Part shown: positions 8,355 through 17,545 of the stretch, in pieces
Position numbering within the stretch: the stretch's first letter is position 1
Layout of the letters: every line of letters starts with the position of its first letter
Source: a bacterium
Lineage (GTDB): Bacteria > Hinthialibacterota > Hinthialibacteria > H5-UNCL2
DNA length: 64,000 nt
Assembly: GCA_015075175.1 (NCBI GenBank)
Contig: JABTUV010000012.1
Span: 62,001 to 126,000, forward strand
Direction: 5' to 3'
The notes under the pieces: model-generated
Seen by the model: the letters and a program-made list of their open reading frames with translations, nothing else
What the model was told of the DNA's origin: nothing
Databases searched by the model: none
Program-made: the position numbers and the translations under genes

Positions 8355-9587
8355 ATGGCGGACTTGCGTTTTGTGACCGCGGGCGAGTCGCATGGACCGC
8401 AGCTGACGGGCGTCATCGAGGGCCTGCCGGCGGGTCTGCCGGTGTCGATTGAGGCGATAAACCGGCAGCTGGCGCGACGGCAGCGGGGCTATGGCCGCGG
8501 GGGGCGCATGAAGATCGAAAAGGACGAGGTCGAGATCGTCGGCGGGGTGCGTTGGGGCGAGACGCTGGGCGGGCCGGTCGCGTTGGTGGTCAGGAACCGC
8601 GACTGGGAGAACTGGAAGACGCGCATGTCGCCCGACCCCGCGCACAAGGGTGAGGCGGAGAGCGTGGATCGCCCGCGGCCCGGTCACGCCGACTTGGCGG
8701 GGGTGCTCAAGTACGCCCGCGAGGACGTGCGCGATATTCTGGAGCGCGCCTCCGCGCGCGAGACCACCATGCGCGTGGCCATCGGGGGCCTGGTGCGACA
8801 AATGCTGGAACTCTTCGGCATCCGGCTGGTCGGCTACGTGGTCGAGATGGGCGCGCACAAACCGCAATGCGACATAGGTTCGCTTTCGTTTGAGGAGAAG
8901 GCGGCGCGCAGCGAGGCCTCGCCCGTGCGCTGCCTCTGCCCGGAACAGGAGAAGGACATCGTCGCCGAAATCGATCGCATCACCGGCAGCGACACGCTGG
9001 GCGGCATCTACCAGGTGGAGGCGCACGGCCTGCCCATCGGACTGGGGAGCCACGTGCAATGGCACACCAAGCTGGATGCGCGACTGGCGGCGGCGATGCT
9101 CTCCATCCAGGCGCACAAGGGGGTCGAGTTCGGGCTGGGGTTTGAGGCGGCGCGGCGCCTGGGCAGCCAGGTGCACGACGAAATCATCGTCGAGGACGGT
9201 CGCATCACGCGCGCCAGCGACCACGCGGGCGGCCTGGAGGGAGGCATGACCAACGGGCAGGTGTTGATCGTGCGCGCCGCCATGAAGCCCATCTCGACGC
9301 TGGCGCGCCCGCTGCGCTCGGTCAATCTGAAGACGCGCAGCGAGGAGTCGGCCGCCTACGAGCGCAGCGACGTGACCGCCGTGCCCGCCGCCGCCGTCAT
9401 CGGCGAAAACGTGGTCGCCTGGGAGATCGCGCGGGCCATGGTCGAGAAGTTCGGCGGCGACAGCCTCTCGGAGATGCGCCGCAACTATGACGGGTACATG
9501 GCTGAAGTGGCGAAGCGGCTGGACCTGCGCAAGATTTCTCGCTGCGCTCGAAATGACAAGGTCGATGGGCCGACATCGCAGCCATGA
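8355..9587 (+). CDS. aroC: Chorismate synthase
   Basis: AroC converts 5-enolpyruvylshikimate-3-phosphate to chorismate, the last step of the shikimate pathway, using reduced FMN. The N-terminal TAGESHGPQLTGVIEG and the RPGHADLAGVLKY stretch are family signatures, followed by ERASARETTMRVA and, late in the protein, RSDVTAVPAAAVIGE. It is 410 residues, about 20 more than a typical 360-390. The last 20 codons (about 9530-9587) lie in a fragment of an interspersed repeat (GATTTCTCGCTGCGCTCGAA), so the true C-terminus has been replaced or extended by repeat DNA. The stop overlaps the aroB start (ATGA at 9584). Confidence 0.95.
   Translation: MADLRFVTAGESHGPQLTGVIEGLPAGLPVSIEAINRQLARRQRGYGRGGRMKIEKDEVEIVGGVRWGETLGGPVALVVRNRDWENWKTRMSPDPAHKGEAESVDRPRPGHADLAGVLKYAREDVRDILERASARETTMRVAIGGLVRQMLELFGIRLVGYVVEMGAHKPQCDIGSLSFEEKAARSEASPVRCLCPEQEKDIVAEIDRITGSDTLGGIYQVEAHGLPIGLGSHVQWHTKLDARLAAAMLSIQAHKGVEFGLGFEAARRLGSQVHDEIIVEDGRITRASDHAGGLEGGMTNGQVLIVRAAMKPISTLARPLRSVNLKTRSEESAAYERSDVTAVPAAAVIGENVVAWEIARAMVEKFGGDSLSEMRRNYDGYMAEVAKRLDLRKISRCARNDKVDGPTSQP
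9534..9558. repeat. Half-copy of interspersed repeat forming the aroC 3' end
   Basis: The segment GATTTCTCGCTGCGCTCGAA followed by ATGAC matches the half-site of the palindromic repeats at 56633-56711 and 57891-57978 (GATTTCTCCCTTCGGTCGAA followed by ATGAC) with the inner bases changed. It is translated as the last part of AroC. Confidence 0.6.
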
Positions 9588-10675
9588 CCGCTTCTACGAC
9601 CGTGCGCGTTGATCTGGGAGAGCGCAGCTACGACATCGTGGTGGGCGCGGGCATCCTCTCCGGCCTGGGCGAAGCGGCGGCCGGACTGGGAATGGGCCGG
9701 CGCGCCATGCTCATCTCCGACTCCAACGTCATGCCGCTTTACGGCGCGGCGGTCCGCGAGAGTTTTTCCGCCGCGGGCTTCACGGTCCACGAGGCCGTGT
9801 TTCCCGCCGGCGAGGAGCACAAGAACCTGTCTACGGTTTCCCGACTCTATGACGCCATGGCCGAGGCGGGGCTGGATCGCCGGAGCAGCGTGATCGCGCT
9901 GGGCGGCGGGGTCGTGGGCGACGTGGCGGGCTTCGCCGCGGCGACTTTTCTGCGCGGCCTGCACTACCTGCAGGTTCCCACCACTCTGCTGGCGCAAGTG
10001 GACAGCAGCGTCGGCGGCAAGACGGGCGTGGATCATCCGCGCGGCAAGAACTACATCGGCGCGTTTCATCAACCGCGGCTGGTCGGCATCGACCTGGCGA
10101 CGCTGGCTACGCTGCCGGCGCGCGAGGTGCGGGCGGGGCTGGCGGAGGTCGTCAAGTACGGGGTGATCTGGGACGCGGAACTCTTCGCCCGCATCGAGTC
10201 CTGTCTGTCGCAGCTATTGGCGCTGGATGAGCGCGCGCTGGCGCCCATCGTCGCCGAGTGTTGCCGTATCAAGGCGGAAGTGGTCAGCCGCGACGAGCGC
10301 GAGTCGGGCCTGCGCGGCATTCTCAACTTCGGCCATACGCTGGGCCACGCGCTGGAGTCGCTCACCGGCTACCGGACCTACCTGCACGGCGAGGCCATCT
10401 CCATCGGGATGGTCTTTGCGTGCCGGCTGGCGGAGCGGTTGGGGATGCTCGAGCCGGCGACGACCGCGCGCCTGCGCGCTCTGCTGGAGCAAACCGGCCT
10501 GCCGGTGGAAATGCCGGCAATAGACGCGGACGCGCTGCTGGTGCTGATGCGCGGGGATAAGAAGGCGCGCGACGGCCGCCTCAACTTCATTCTGCCCACG
10601 CGTATCGGCGCGGTGCAACTGGTCCCGGAGGTTGACGAGGGACGGGTACGCCGCACGCTGGAAGACAGACTCTGA
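9584..10675 (+). CDS. aroB: 3-dehydroquinate synthase
   Basis: AroB cyclises DAHP to 3-dehydroquinate, the second shikimate step, using NAD+ and a divalent metal. Visible marks are the nucleotide-binding GGGVVGDVAGFAAATFLRG, the substrate loop VPTTLLAQVDSSVGGKTGV, the metal ligands in the glutamate of GLAEVVKYG and in NFGHTLGHALE, and the third ligand in LHGEAISIGM. At 363 residues it has the normal length. It overlaps aroC by 4 nt and so is the second gene of a two-gene aromatic amino acid operon; the other shikimate genes are not here. It ends 74 bp before a convergent gene. Confidence 0.96.
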   Translation: MTASTTVRVDLGERSYDIVVGAGILSGLGEAAAGLGMGRRAMLISDSNVMPLYGAAVRESFSAAGFTVHEAVFPAGEEHKNLSTVSRLYDAMAEAGLDRRSSVIALGGGVVGDVAGFAAATFLRGLHYLQVPTTLLAQVDSSVGGKTGVDHPRGKNYIGAFHQPRLVGIDLATLATLPAREVRAGLAEVVKYGVIWDAELFARIESCLSQLLALDERALAPIVAECCRIKAEVVSRDERESGLRGILNFGHTLGHALESLTGYRTYLHGEAISIGMVFACRLAERLGMLEPATTARLRALLEQTGLPVEMPAIDADALLVLMRGDKKARDGRLNFILPTRIGAVQLVPEVDEGRVRRTLEDRL

Positions 10676-10749
10676 GCCGCGACCGTCAGGGAGCGGGTGA
10701 AGAGAACCCGCTTGCTGACGCGCGCGGCTCGGTCCATGCCTCATGGGCC

Positions 10750-11283
10750 TTACCCCGACGGAATCTCCTCCAGCGGCAACAGTTCCACCAGTCCCGTCTC
10801 GGCCATCTCGCGTCCGGTCAGGAAGCGGAACTCATTGATGAATTGCGAGAACTGCTCCGAGCCGTTGCCGAAGAGGCGCTTCTGCAGCTGGTCGAACTCA
10901 CCCTCCAGGCGGGAAAAGTACTTTCCCCAGGAGGCGGCCTCGCGCGCGTCCACGCCCTCGCCGCTCTCCCATTTCATGGGGTGAAAGAAAAACGTTGCGT
11001 AGGGCGCGGCCAGCCGCTTCCGGCACGCCGCCAGGATCAACAGCGCCGACGACGAGCACTCGCCCACCACGATCCCCGTGGCATTGATGCGACGATGCAG
11101 GATGGTCGTGGTAATCGCCATGCTGCTGTACGTGGAGCCGCCGGAGCAGTCGATGTATAAGACGCACTCCTGGCCGGGCGCCAGCTCCAGGAGCGCGGAG
11201 AGGATGTCCTTTTCGCAGTCTTCCACCGCGCCCACCAGGGGCAGCTCGACGACGGGATGACGGCGGGATCGGTGCAGGTTCAT
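10750..11283 (-). CDS. ClpP-fold serine protease-like protein
   Basis: This 177-residue protein has the ClpP/crotonase protease fold. The order of motifs fits ClpP: CSGGSTYSSMAITTTI corresponds to the SPGGS oxyanion strand, GECSSSALLILAAC holds the probable nucleophile serine (position of ClpP QAASMG), FFFHPMKW supplies the histidine, and LTGREMAETGLVE resembles the C-terminal MSAEEAKEYGLID region. It is shorter and more divergent than housekeeping ClpP and lacks a clear hydrophobic IGF-binding surface that I could recognise, so it is probably a ClpP-like homologue of unknown partner. It starts 1 nt after leuC ends, so the two are co-transcribed, although no functional link is known. Confidence 0.72.
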   Translation of the reverse strand: MNLHRSRRHPVVELPLVGAVEDCEKDILSALLELAPGQECVLYIDCSGGSTYSSMAITTTILHRRINATGIVVGECSSSALLILAACRKRLAAPYATFFFHPMKWESGEGVDAREAASWGKYFSRLEGEFDQLQKRLFGNGSEQFSQFINEFRFLTGREMAETGLVELLPLEEIPSG

Positions 11284-11284
11284 G

Positions 11285-12583
11285 TCAGTGGAGGAAATCC
11301 CGCGGGTCGGTGATCTCGCCGGTGATGGCGGAGGCGGCGACGGTGAGGGGCGAGGCCAAAAAGACCTGGGCCGCCTTGCTGCCCATGCGCCCGGGAAAGT
11401 TGCGGTTGGTGGTGCTGATGCACTTCTCGGCGCCCATCAGCCGGCCGAAGGTGTCATCGGGGCCGCCCAGACAGGCGGCGCAACTGGCCTCGCCGAACTT
11501 GGCCCCGGCCGCGCGCAGAATCTCCTCCACGCTTCGCCCGTCCACCTTCACCTCTTTGAGCCGGCGCGCCACTTCGGTGGTGGCGGGCACGGCGAAGGTG
11601 TCGATGCGCACCTCCCGCCCTTGGAGGATGGTCGCCGCGGCCACGAAGTCCTCCAGCTTGCCGCCGGTGCAACTGCCGATATAGGCGCGATCCAGCTTGG
11701 TACCGCGAAGGTTGCGCGCGGTGTCGCGATGATCAGGCGAATGCGGCTTGGCGACCGTCGGCTCGACTTTGCCGGCATCGAAGCGGAACTCGAAACAGAA
11801 CTTCGCGTCGCGATCGTTTTCCACCGGCTCGAAGGGTCTGTCGGTGCGCGCGCGCACGTATTCCTCGGTAGTCCGGTCGCAGGGGACGATGCCGTTCTTT
11901 CCCCCCGCCTCGATGACCATGTTGCAGAGCGTCATGCGGTCCTCGATGCCGCCGGCCATGACGCAGTCGCCGCAGAACTCCATCGCCTTGTAGGTCGCGC
12001 CGTCCACGCCGATCTCGCCGATGATGTGGAGGATCAAGTCCTTGGCCATGAGATAGGGCGGCAGGGCGCCGTCGATGATGAAGCGCATGGTGGGCGGGAC
12101 CTTCACCCAGGTCTTGCCCGTGCCCATGATGAAGGCGGCGTCGGTGTTGCCCACGCCGGTCGCAAACTGGTTGAACGCCCCCGCCGTGCAGGTGTGGCTG
12201 TCGGTTCCGATCAGCACCTCGCCCGGGCGGGTGTGCCCTTCTTCCGGCAGCGCGATGTGGCAGACACCCTTGTAGCGGGGGGTACCCACGTCGTAGAAGT
12301 ACGGCAGCTGCTGCTCGCGCGCGATCCGGCGCAGGATTTCCACGTTGCGGTTGGCGTGCGGATCGTGGGTGAAGATGTAATGGTCGGGAATCAGCACGAC
12401 TTTCTGCCGGTCCCAGACTTTGGCGTTGTCTCCGAACTTCTTCTTGAAGATGCCATACGTCCCCGGCCCGCAGACGTCGTGCGTCATCAGCACGTCCACG
12501 TTGATCCAGATATTCTCACCCGGCGCCACCGATGCCTTGCCGGCGTGGCGGGCCAGGATTTTTTCCGTCATGGTCATGCCCAT
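11285..12583 (-). CDS. leuC: 3-isopropylmalate dehydratase large subunit (aconitase superfamily)
   Basis: The 432-residue protein belongs to the LeuC/homoaconitase group, which isomerises 2- to 3-isopropylmalate in leucine synthesis using a [4Fe-4S] cluster. The family lead MTEKILARHAG, the IGTDSHTCTAGAFNQFATGVG stretch and the cluster cysteines in SCTGG and CAACLGG are all present. The small subunit leuD usually lies directly downstream, but here a ClpP-like gene follows; a leuD elsewhere would be needed. Start ATG 12583 has GGAGGATG 8 nt upstream. A close relative acting on another substrate (homoaconitate or a methylmalate) cannot be excluded. Confidence 0.88.
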   Translation of the reverse strand: MGMTMTEKILARHAGKASVAPGENIWINVDVLMTHDVCGPGTYGIFKKKFGDNAKVWDRQKVVLIPDHYIFTHDPHANRNVEILRRIAREQQLPYFYDVGTPRYKGVCHIALPEEGHTRPGEVLIGTDSHTCTAGAFNQFATGVGNTDAAFIMGTGKTWVKVPPTMRFIIDGALPPYLMAKDLILHIIGEIGVDGATYKAMEFCGDCVMAGGIEDRMTLCNMVIEAGGKNGIVPCDRTTEEYVRARTDRPFEPVENDRDAKFCFEFRFDAGKVEPTVAKPHSPDHRDTARNLRGTKLDRAYIGSCTGGKLEDFVAAATILQGREVRIDTFAVPATTEVARRLKEVKVDGRSVEEILRAAGAKFGEASCAACLGGPDDTFGRLMGAEKCISTTNRNFPGRMGSKAAQVFLASPLTVAASAITGEITDPRDFLH

Positions 12584-12738
12584 GAATGTTCATCCTCCAT
12601 CGCCCCGTTGGGGGCAGCTCGAAGCTCTATTATGGCGCGGGTGGGCGGGGAGTGTCAATCGCCTTGCCGGTCCGATTTCCGCTTGACCGCTTCATGGCCC
12701 GCGTTCAACATGAGACCAACGTCGCAGGGGGAATCGCC

Positions 12739-13998
12739 ATGATCCGGCGCATCGAAGCGCTCGGTTATCGATGCCTGAGGTACCTGAGCCAGGACTTGGA
12801 CCGATTCCAGGTTCTGGTAGGACCGAACGGTTCAGGCAAAAGCACGTTTCTCGACGTCGTGGGTTTTCTGAGTGATTTGGTCAATCACGGACCCGAGAAG
12901 GCGGTCGGTTTTCGCACTGAGGATTATCACGACCTCGTGTGGGGGCGGGCGGGCGAACGTTGGGAGCTGGCGCTGGAATTGGAGATTCCCGCCGCCCGCC
13001 GGGCGCTCCTTGATGGGCAGGCGTTCGATCGCGTGCGATACGAAGCCGCCCTTGGCCTGGATGCGGCGACCGGCGCGTTGGCGATTCTCGCTGAAAAGGT
13101 CCTCCTGAAAGACAGCCGGCGGGAGCAGCGCATCCACGCGCCGGTTGAAACAACACTCTTTCCCGTAGTCCGAGAGCAGCCCGAGACCATCCTGACTACC
13201 AAGGTTGCCAAGAACACCAAGACCGTGGTGAATAAAGTACCCGGCAGCAACGACAACTTCTACGACGAAACGGGAAGGGGCTGGGACCACGCCTTCAAGC
13301 TGGGCCCGCTGAAATCCGCGCTCGGGAACCTGCCGGACGATGAATCGAAGTTTCCCGTCTCCACCTGGCTGAAGGCGATGCTCTTGGACGGCGTGCAGCG
13401 CCTTACTTTGAATAGCGAGCTGATGCGCCGCCCCAGCCGCCCGGGACAACCGCGCCAGTTTCGCCCCGATGGTTCCAATCTGCCCTGGGTCGTCCACAAG
13501 CTGCGTCACGACGATCCGGTCCGATTTCACGAGTGGGTCCGCCACGTTCAGACGGCGCTGCCCGAGGTGAGCGACATCGATACCGAGGAGAGGGCCGAGG
13601 ACCGCAGCCGCTATCTGGTGCTTCGCTACGGGCGGGAGCTGGCCGTGCCGTCCTGGGCCGTTTCAGACGGTACGCTGCGTCTCCTGGCACTCACGCTGCC
13701 CGCCTATCTGAAGAACCTTGAAGGCGTGTTCCTGATCGAAGAGCCGGAGAACGGCATTCATCCGCGCGCCGTCGAGACCATGCTGCAGTCGCTCTCCGCC
13801 GTCTACGATGCGCAGGTTCTTCTGGCGACCCATTCACCGGTTATTCTGAGCATGGCTGAACCGTCGCAGATTCTGTGTTTTTCCAGGACCGAGAGCGGCG
13901 TCGTGGACGTGGTGCGCGGGAACGAGCATCCCGCGCTGCGCGACTGGCGCCGCGAAACGAGCCTGGGAGTTCTGTTTGCCGGCGGAGTGCTGGGGTGA
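12739..13998 (+). CDS. AAA family ATPase, defence-type (MAD3-like)
   Basis: This 419-residue protein is an ABC/SMC-type AAA ATPase of the kind often found as the motor of two-gene defence systems. Walker A is VGPNGSGKST close to the N-terminus (residues 27-36), an SDGTLRLLALTLP stretch stands in the signature position, Walker B is GVFLIEEPENGIHP, and LLATHSPVIL supplies the switch histidine. A spacer domain of about 200 residues lies between. The next gene begins within its stop (GTGA), so both products are made together. From memory the pair resembles MAD3-MAD4 of the methylation-associated defence system MADS, and more loosely AbiL and PARIS; I could not check this. ATG 12739 follows a GGGGGA; an upstream in-frame start lacks conserved sequence. 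Confidence 0.75.
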   Translation: MIRRIEALGYRCLRYLSQDLDRFQVLVGPNGSGKSTFLDVVGFLSDLVNHGPEKAVGFRTEDYHDLVWGRAGERWELALELEIPAARRALLDGQAFDRVRYEAALGLDAATGALAILAEKVLLKDSRREQRIHAPVETTLFPVVREQPETILTTKVAKNTKTVVNKVPGSNDNFYDETGRGWDHAFKLGPLKSALGNLPDDESKFPVSTWLKAMLLDGVQRLTLNSELMRRPSRPGQPRQFRPDGSNLPWVVHKLRHDDPVRFHEWVRHVQTALPEVSDIDTEERAEDRSRYLVLRYGRELAVPSWAVSDGTLRLLALTLPAYLKNLEGVFLIEEPENGIHPRAVETMLQSLSAVYDAQVLLATHSPVILSMAEPSQILCFSRTESGVVDVVRGNEHPALRDWRRETSLGVLFAGGVLG

Positions 13999-14654
13999 GT
14001 TACGCGATCGACCTGATCGTCTTGACCGCCGACGGGCAGATTGAGGCCGCACTCAAGGGGATTCTCTGTCGCTGCGATTCCTTGAGGATCGCCAAGCCGC
14101 GTTGCGGGTTCTACCGCCATCCCTCGCACGATTCCGGATGCCTCCGTGAGGCGCATCTCTTCCTTGCGGCCCAATCGCGCCGAGCGGGCCATGCCTTGAT
14201 CGTGTTCGACCGCCGCGGTTGCGGGCGCGAGGAGCTTGCGCGCGTAGAGCTGGAGCAGATGGTGGAGCGGAATCTTGCCGAAACGGGTTGGCGGGATCGA
14301 TCCGCCGTGGTCGTGTTGGATCCCGAACTGGAAATCTGGGTTTGGAGTGACTCACCCGAGGTTGAGGCGTGCCTGGGTTGGGATCCGCCGACCGGGAATC
14401 TGCGCCGGCAGTTGCAGGCGCAAGGCCTTTGGGATCCCGACGGGCCGAAGCCCTCCCAACCCAAGGAAGCGTTGCTTTGGGCACTGCGTCAAGTGGATAA
14501 GAGGCCGTCAGCGGCCATTTTTGAGGACCTAGCCCAACGCGTGTCATTCCGCCGGTGCAGCGACCCGGCTTTTCAGAAGCTTTGCGCGGTTCTGCGTAAC
14601 TGGTTTCCCGACAGCGGAACGGCTTCATCAACGACGAAAGGGGTTTGTCCATGA
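13995..14654 (+). CDS. MAD4-like partner of the AAA ATPase, putative nuclease/effector
   Basis: The 219-residue product starts at GTG 13995, overlapping the ATPase stop by 4 nt. It has the layout of DUF4276/TOPRIM-like partners of AAA ATPases: an N-terminal strand with an acidic residue (DLIVLTADGQ), then a strand ending ALIVFDRRGCGRE, then AVVVLDPELEIWVW, and a C-terminal helical part with KPSQPKEALLWAL and VSFRRCSDPAF. The conserved acidic residues in those strands could bind metal. I recall proteins annotated as MAD4 with very similar segments (HP-x-DxGC, DPELExWVWSDSP), but cannot verify it. The stop overlaps the start of the following alginate lyase gene (ATGA at 14651). Function is inferred only. 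Confidence 0.65.
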   Translation: MSYAIDLIVLTADGQIEAALKGILCRCDSLRIAKPRCGFYRHPSHDSGCLREAHLFLAAQSRRAGHALIVFDRRGCGREELARVELEQMVERNLAETGWRDRSAVVVLDPELEIWVWSDSPEVEACLGWDPPTGNLRRQLQAQGLWDPDGPKPSQPKEALLWALRQVDKRPSAAIFEDLAQRVSFRRCSDPAFQKLCAVLRNWFPDSGTASSTTKGVCP

Positions 14655-15874
14655 GTAGGAACCAGCGCTGGCCACGTTTCTGGTTGTGTTGTGGTCTTGC
14701 ACTGGTTTGGGCCAGGGAACAGCCGGTCGAGGCCGCGCAGCCTTGCGGTTTCATCCTTCTCTCCTCGACCGAGGCCGCGGCGTTGCAGGCGGCGGCGCGG
14801 CGGGGCGAGGCGGCGTTGGCGCCGGCGCTCTCGCGTCTGCGCCAGGCCGCCGAGCGCGCGCTCGGCCGGGGCCCTTGGAGCGTGACCTTCGTTCCCTCCA
14901 AAGCCCGGAGCGGCGATCCCCACGACTACTACAGCGAAGGCCCCTACTGGTGGCCGGACCCCAGCCGTCCCGGCGGTCCCTACCTCCGGCGCGACGGGCA
15001 GGTCAATCCGCAGCGATTCGACGGGCACGGCAAGGCCATGTCCGCCATGAGCGACGCCGTGCTCACACTCGGCCTGGCGGCGTATCTCTTGGACGACGCC
15101 ACCGCGGCGCGGCGCGCGGCGGAAGTCATCCGCGTCTGGTTTCTGGATCCGACGACGCGCATGAACCCGCACCTCAACTACGCCCAGGCCATCCCCGGTC
15201 GCAGCGACGGACGCGGCATCGGCATCATCGACTCGCGTTGCCTCATCGACGCGGCCGTCGGCATGGCGTTTCTTTCTCATACTCCCCACTGGCCCGACGC
15301 GGAAGAGGCCGCCGCCCGCGAGTGGTTTCGCCGTTACCTGGATTGGCTGACGACCAGCCGGAACGGACGGGATGAAAAGAACGAGCGGAACAACCACGGC
15401 AGTTGGTGGACGGCGCAGGTAGTCGCCTATGCCGCGTTGGTGGGGGACGTCTCGACGATGCAGATGGGATTCGACTGGTATCGGCGGCGCCTCATTCCCG
15501 TCCAGGTCCAGCCGGATGGACGGTGTCCGTTTGAAGAGGCGCGCACGCGGTCGCTCTCGTACAGCGTGTTCAACCTGGATGCGCTGGCGACGGTCTGCCG
15601 CATGGCCGAGGTGGAAGGCATCGACCTGTGGGGCTTTCAGACGGCGGAGGGCGCGGGCATGGCCGCGGCGGTGCGCTACCTGACGCCCTATCTTCTGGAA
15701 CCCGACGCCTGGACGAAGCCGCAGATTACTGCCTATCGACGGCAGCGCGCGCCTTTTCTCTACTGGGCGTCCCTGGGACTGGGGGAAGCCGAGTACCGGC
15801 GCGCCTGGCGGCGCCTGCCGTCCCAGGACAACGCCGAGGACCTCCTGCTGGAACTGCTGGACCGCTCCCGATAG
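14651..15874 (+). CDS. Secreted alginate lyase family protein
   Basis: A 407-residue protein of the alginate lyase fold (Pfam alginate_lyase, PL5-like toroid). An N-terminal signal peptide is visible (WLCCGLALVWA, cleavage probably after VEA near residue 28). The substrate-binding region YSEGPYWWPDP (residues 94-104) and the catalytic motif NNHGSWW (247-253) are diagnostic; an RSLSYS near residue 303 may supply the tyrosine. It should depolymerise polyuronate in the periplasm or outside the cell. ATG 14651 is preceded by AAAGGGG and overlaps the MAD4-like stop, an unexpected coupling of a polysaccharide lyase with a defence-like pair. An in-frame TTG two codons earlier is less likely. Confidence 0.88.
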   Translation: MSRNQRWPRFWLCCGLALVWAREQPVEAAQPCGFILLSSTEAAALQAAARRGEAALAPALSRLRQAAERALGRGPWSVTFVPSKARSGDPHDYYSEGPYWWPDPSRPGGPYLRRDGQVNPQRFDGHGKAMSAMSDAVLTLGLAAYLLDDATAARRAAEVIRVWFLDPTTRMNPHLNYAQAIPGRSDGRGIGIIDSRCLIDAAVGMAFLSHTPHWPDAEEAAAREWFRRYLDWLTTSRNGRDEKNERNNHGSWWTAQVVAYAALVGDVSTMQMGFDWYRRRLIPVQVQPDGRCPFEEARTRSLSYSVFNLDALATVCRMAEVEGIDLWGFQTAEGAGMAAAVRYLTPYLLEPDAWTKPQITAYRRQRAPFLYWASLGLGEAEYRRAWRRLPSQDNAEDLLLELLDRSR

Positions 15875-16011
15875 CGTGCCATCGCGACGGGCTTTCTCCG
15901 TGGAAATATGGCGCGATTGGGTTTAATATCAGGACGTTATGGCGGGCGGGTACGTCGCGCCCTTGGACTGGAAGTGACTGAGGCGGCGGAGCGTGAAAGC
16001 AGGTTCTGGTG

Positions 16012-17210
16012 ATGGACGCCTTTTCGCAGTTGCGGCGGCTGATCAACATCGGGATCATGCTCACCAGCGTGCACGATCTGGACCTCTTGTTGGACATGAT
16101 CGTGTCAGGCGCGCAATTCTGCGACGCGGACGGGGGAGCCTGTACATCGTGGAGGATGATCATCTGGAGTTTCGCGTCAGCCAGTGCACCACGCTGCGCC
16201 TGCGCGAGGGCGCGCAGGCGGATGAGCGCGCCTTCAAGCCCTTCAAGCTGCCGCTCTCGCGCCAGAGCCTGGCCGGCTACGTGGCGATTACCGGCAAGCT
16301 GCTCAACATCCCCGACGCCTATGCCATTCCGCCGGACGCCCCCTATCAGCCCAACCGCAGCTTCGACGAAAAGAACAACTATCGTACCCGCTCGATGCTG
16401 GTGATTCCCATGACCGAGCCGCAGGGCCGGGTGGTAGGCGTCTTGCAGCTCATCAACGCCATGAACGGGCGGGGCGAACCGATTCCCTTCGACCCGCAAT
16501 ATGAGGAGTTTCTCCTGTGCCTGGCCAGCCAGGCGGCGGTCGCCGTGTCCAACGCGCAGTTGAACCGGGCCATCAAGGACGCGCACTACGAGACCATCTA
16601 CCGTCTGGCGGTCGCTGCCGAGTACAAGGATCACGATACCGGCGCGCACATCAAGCGCGTGTCGGAGTACTCGGGCATCCTGGCGGCGCGCATCGGCATG
16701 AGTCCGGAGGAAGTCGAGCTGATCCGTTACGCCAGTCCCATGCACGACGTGGGCAAGCTGCGCATTCCCGACGCGATTCTGCTCAAGCCCGGCAAATTGG
16801 ACCCCGAGGAGCGCGCCGAGATGGAGCGCCACACCGTCTACGGCGGCGAGATTCTGGCCAATCCCAAGTCCGAGGTGATCGCCTACTCGGAGCGCATCGC
16901 CCGCTCGCACCATGAGAAATGGAACGGCACGGGTTATCCCCGCAAGCTGGCGGGTGAGGCCATTCCCATCGAGGGCCGCATCGTGGCGCTGGCCGACGTG
17001 TTCGATGCGTTGGCCAGCCCGCGCTGCTACAAGCCGGCATTCTCGCTCGACAAGGTGATTTCCATCATCCGCGAGGAGGACGGCCGCCATTTCGATCCCC
17101 GGCTGGTCGAGGCGTTCTTCGATTCCCAGGACCAGATCATGCAGATTCACGCGCGTTACACGGACACTCCCGGCCAGAGCGTCACCGAGATCGCGACCGC
17201 CGGGTTGTGA
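16012..17210 (+). CDS. GAF domain / HD-GYP cyclic-di-GMP phosphodiesterase (one frameshift at 16132-16136)
   Basis: A cytoplasmic signalling protein with an N-terminal GAF domain (about residues 5-180) and a C-terminal HD-GYP domain that hydrolyses cyclic-di-GMP. The HD-GYP domain shows HDTGAHIKRVSEYS, the metal-binding MHDVGKL, SHHEKWNGTGYP (the GYP loop) and ADVFDAL. The GAF start MDAFSQLRRLINIG is in one frame and the rest in another; a missing base in the G-run at 16132-16136 restores DADGG...LYIVEDDHLEF. The corrected length is 399 residues. ATG 16012 is chosen because the downstream frame alone would lose the first GAF helix. No membrane segment is seen; the GAF ligand is unknown. Confidence 0.85.
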
Positions 17211-17545
17211 TCTCGACTTTCCCCGCCCCGCGCAAGCCGCAGCCATAAAGAGAACCGACAGGGCTGAGCCGCCGCACAAACCAGAACCGAAAGCCCTGAG
17301 CGAAGCGCCACGCGCGAAGTCGAAGGGCGGCTTTGATGCTGACGACTACCGCTATGCGGCCTTGGCTCCCCCCTTAACAAGGGGGGTTGGGGGGAGTGTG
17401 CGAGAAGGGACGGGGGCCGATTTTCCACGGGGGGTTTTCGCATATTGAGCAGGAATTGCGTGGAAAATGGGCGACTGTCACCTTGAGAGATGCGTCTTGA
17501 CAGGAGCTCCGGCGGGTCCGTAAGCTGAAGCCGGAAAGGAGCCGC
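17211..17545. other. Intergenic region with interspersed repeat fragments
   Basis: No gene is seen. The stretch carries CCCTGAGCGAAGC...CGAAGTCGAAGGGCG near 17307-17332 and a hairpin with 8-bp arms (CCCCCCTT AAC AAGGGGGG, 17368-17386) followed by GTTGGGGGGAG; both look like short repeats common in environmental genomes. TTGACAGGAG near 17497 could belong to a promoter for the radical SAM gene. Confidence 0.4.

Noticed and set aside
9584-10675. A plus-strand small gene (about 9609-9893) inside aroB
   Set aside because: Out-of-frame arginine-rich translation of a conserved gene.
17368-17386. Rho-independent terminator for the HD-GYP gene
   Set aside because: The stem is strong but is followed by GTTGGGGGGAG rather than a T-run, and it lies 158 bases behind the stop.
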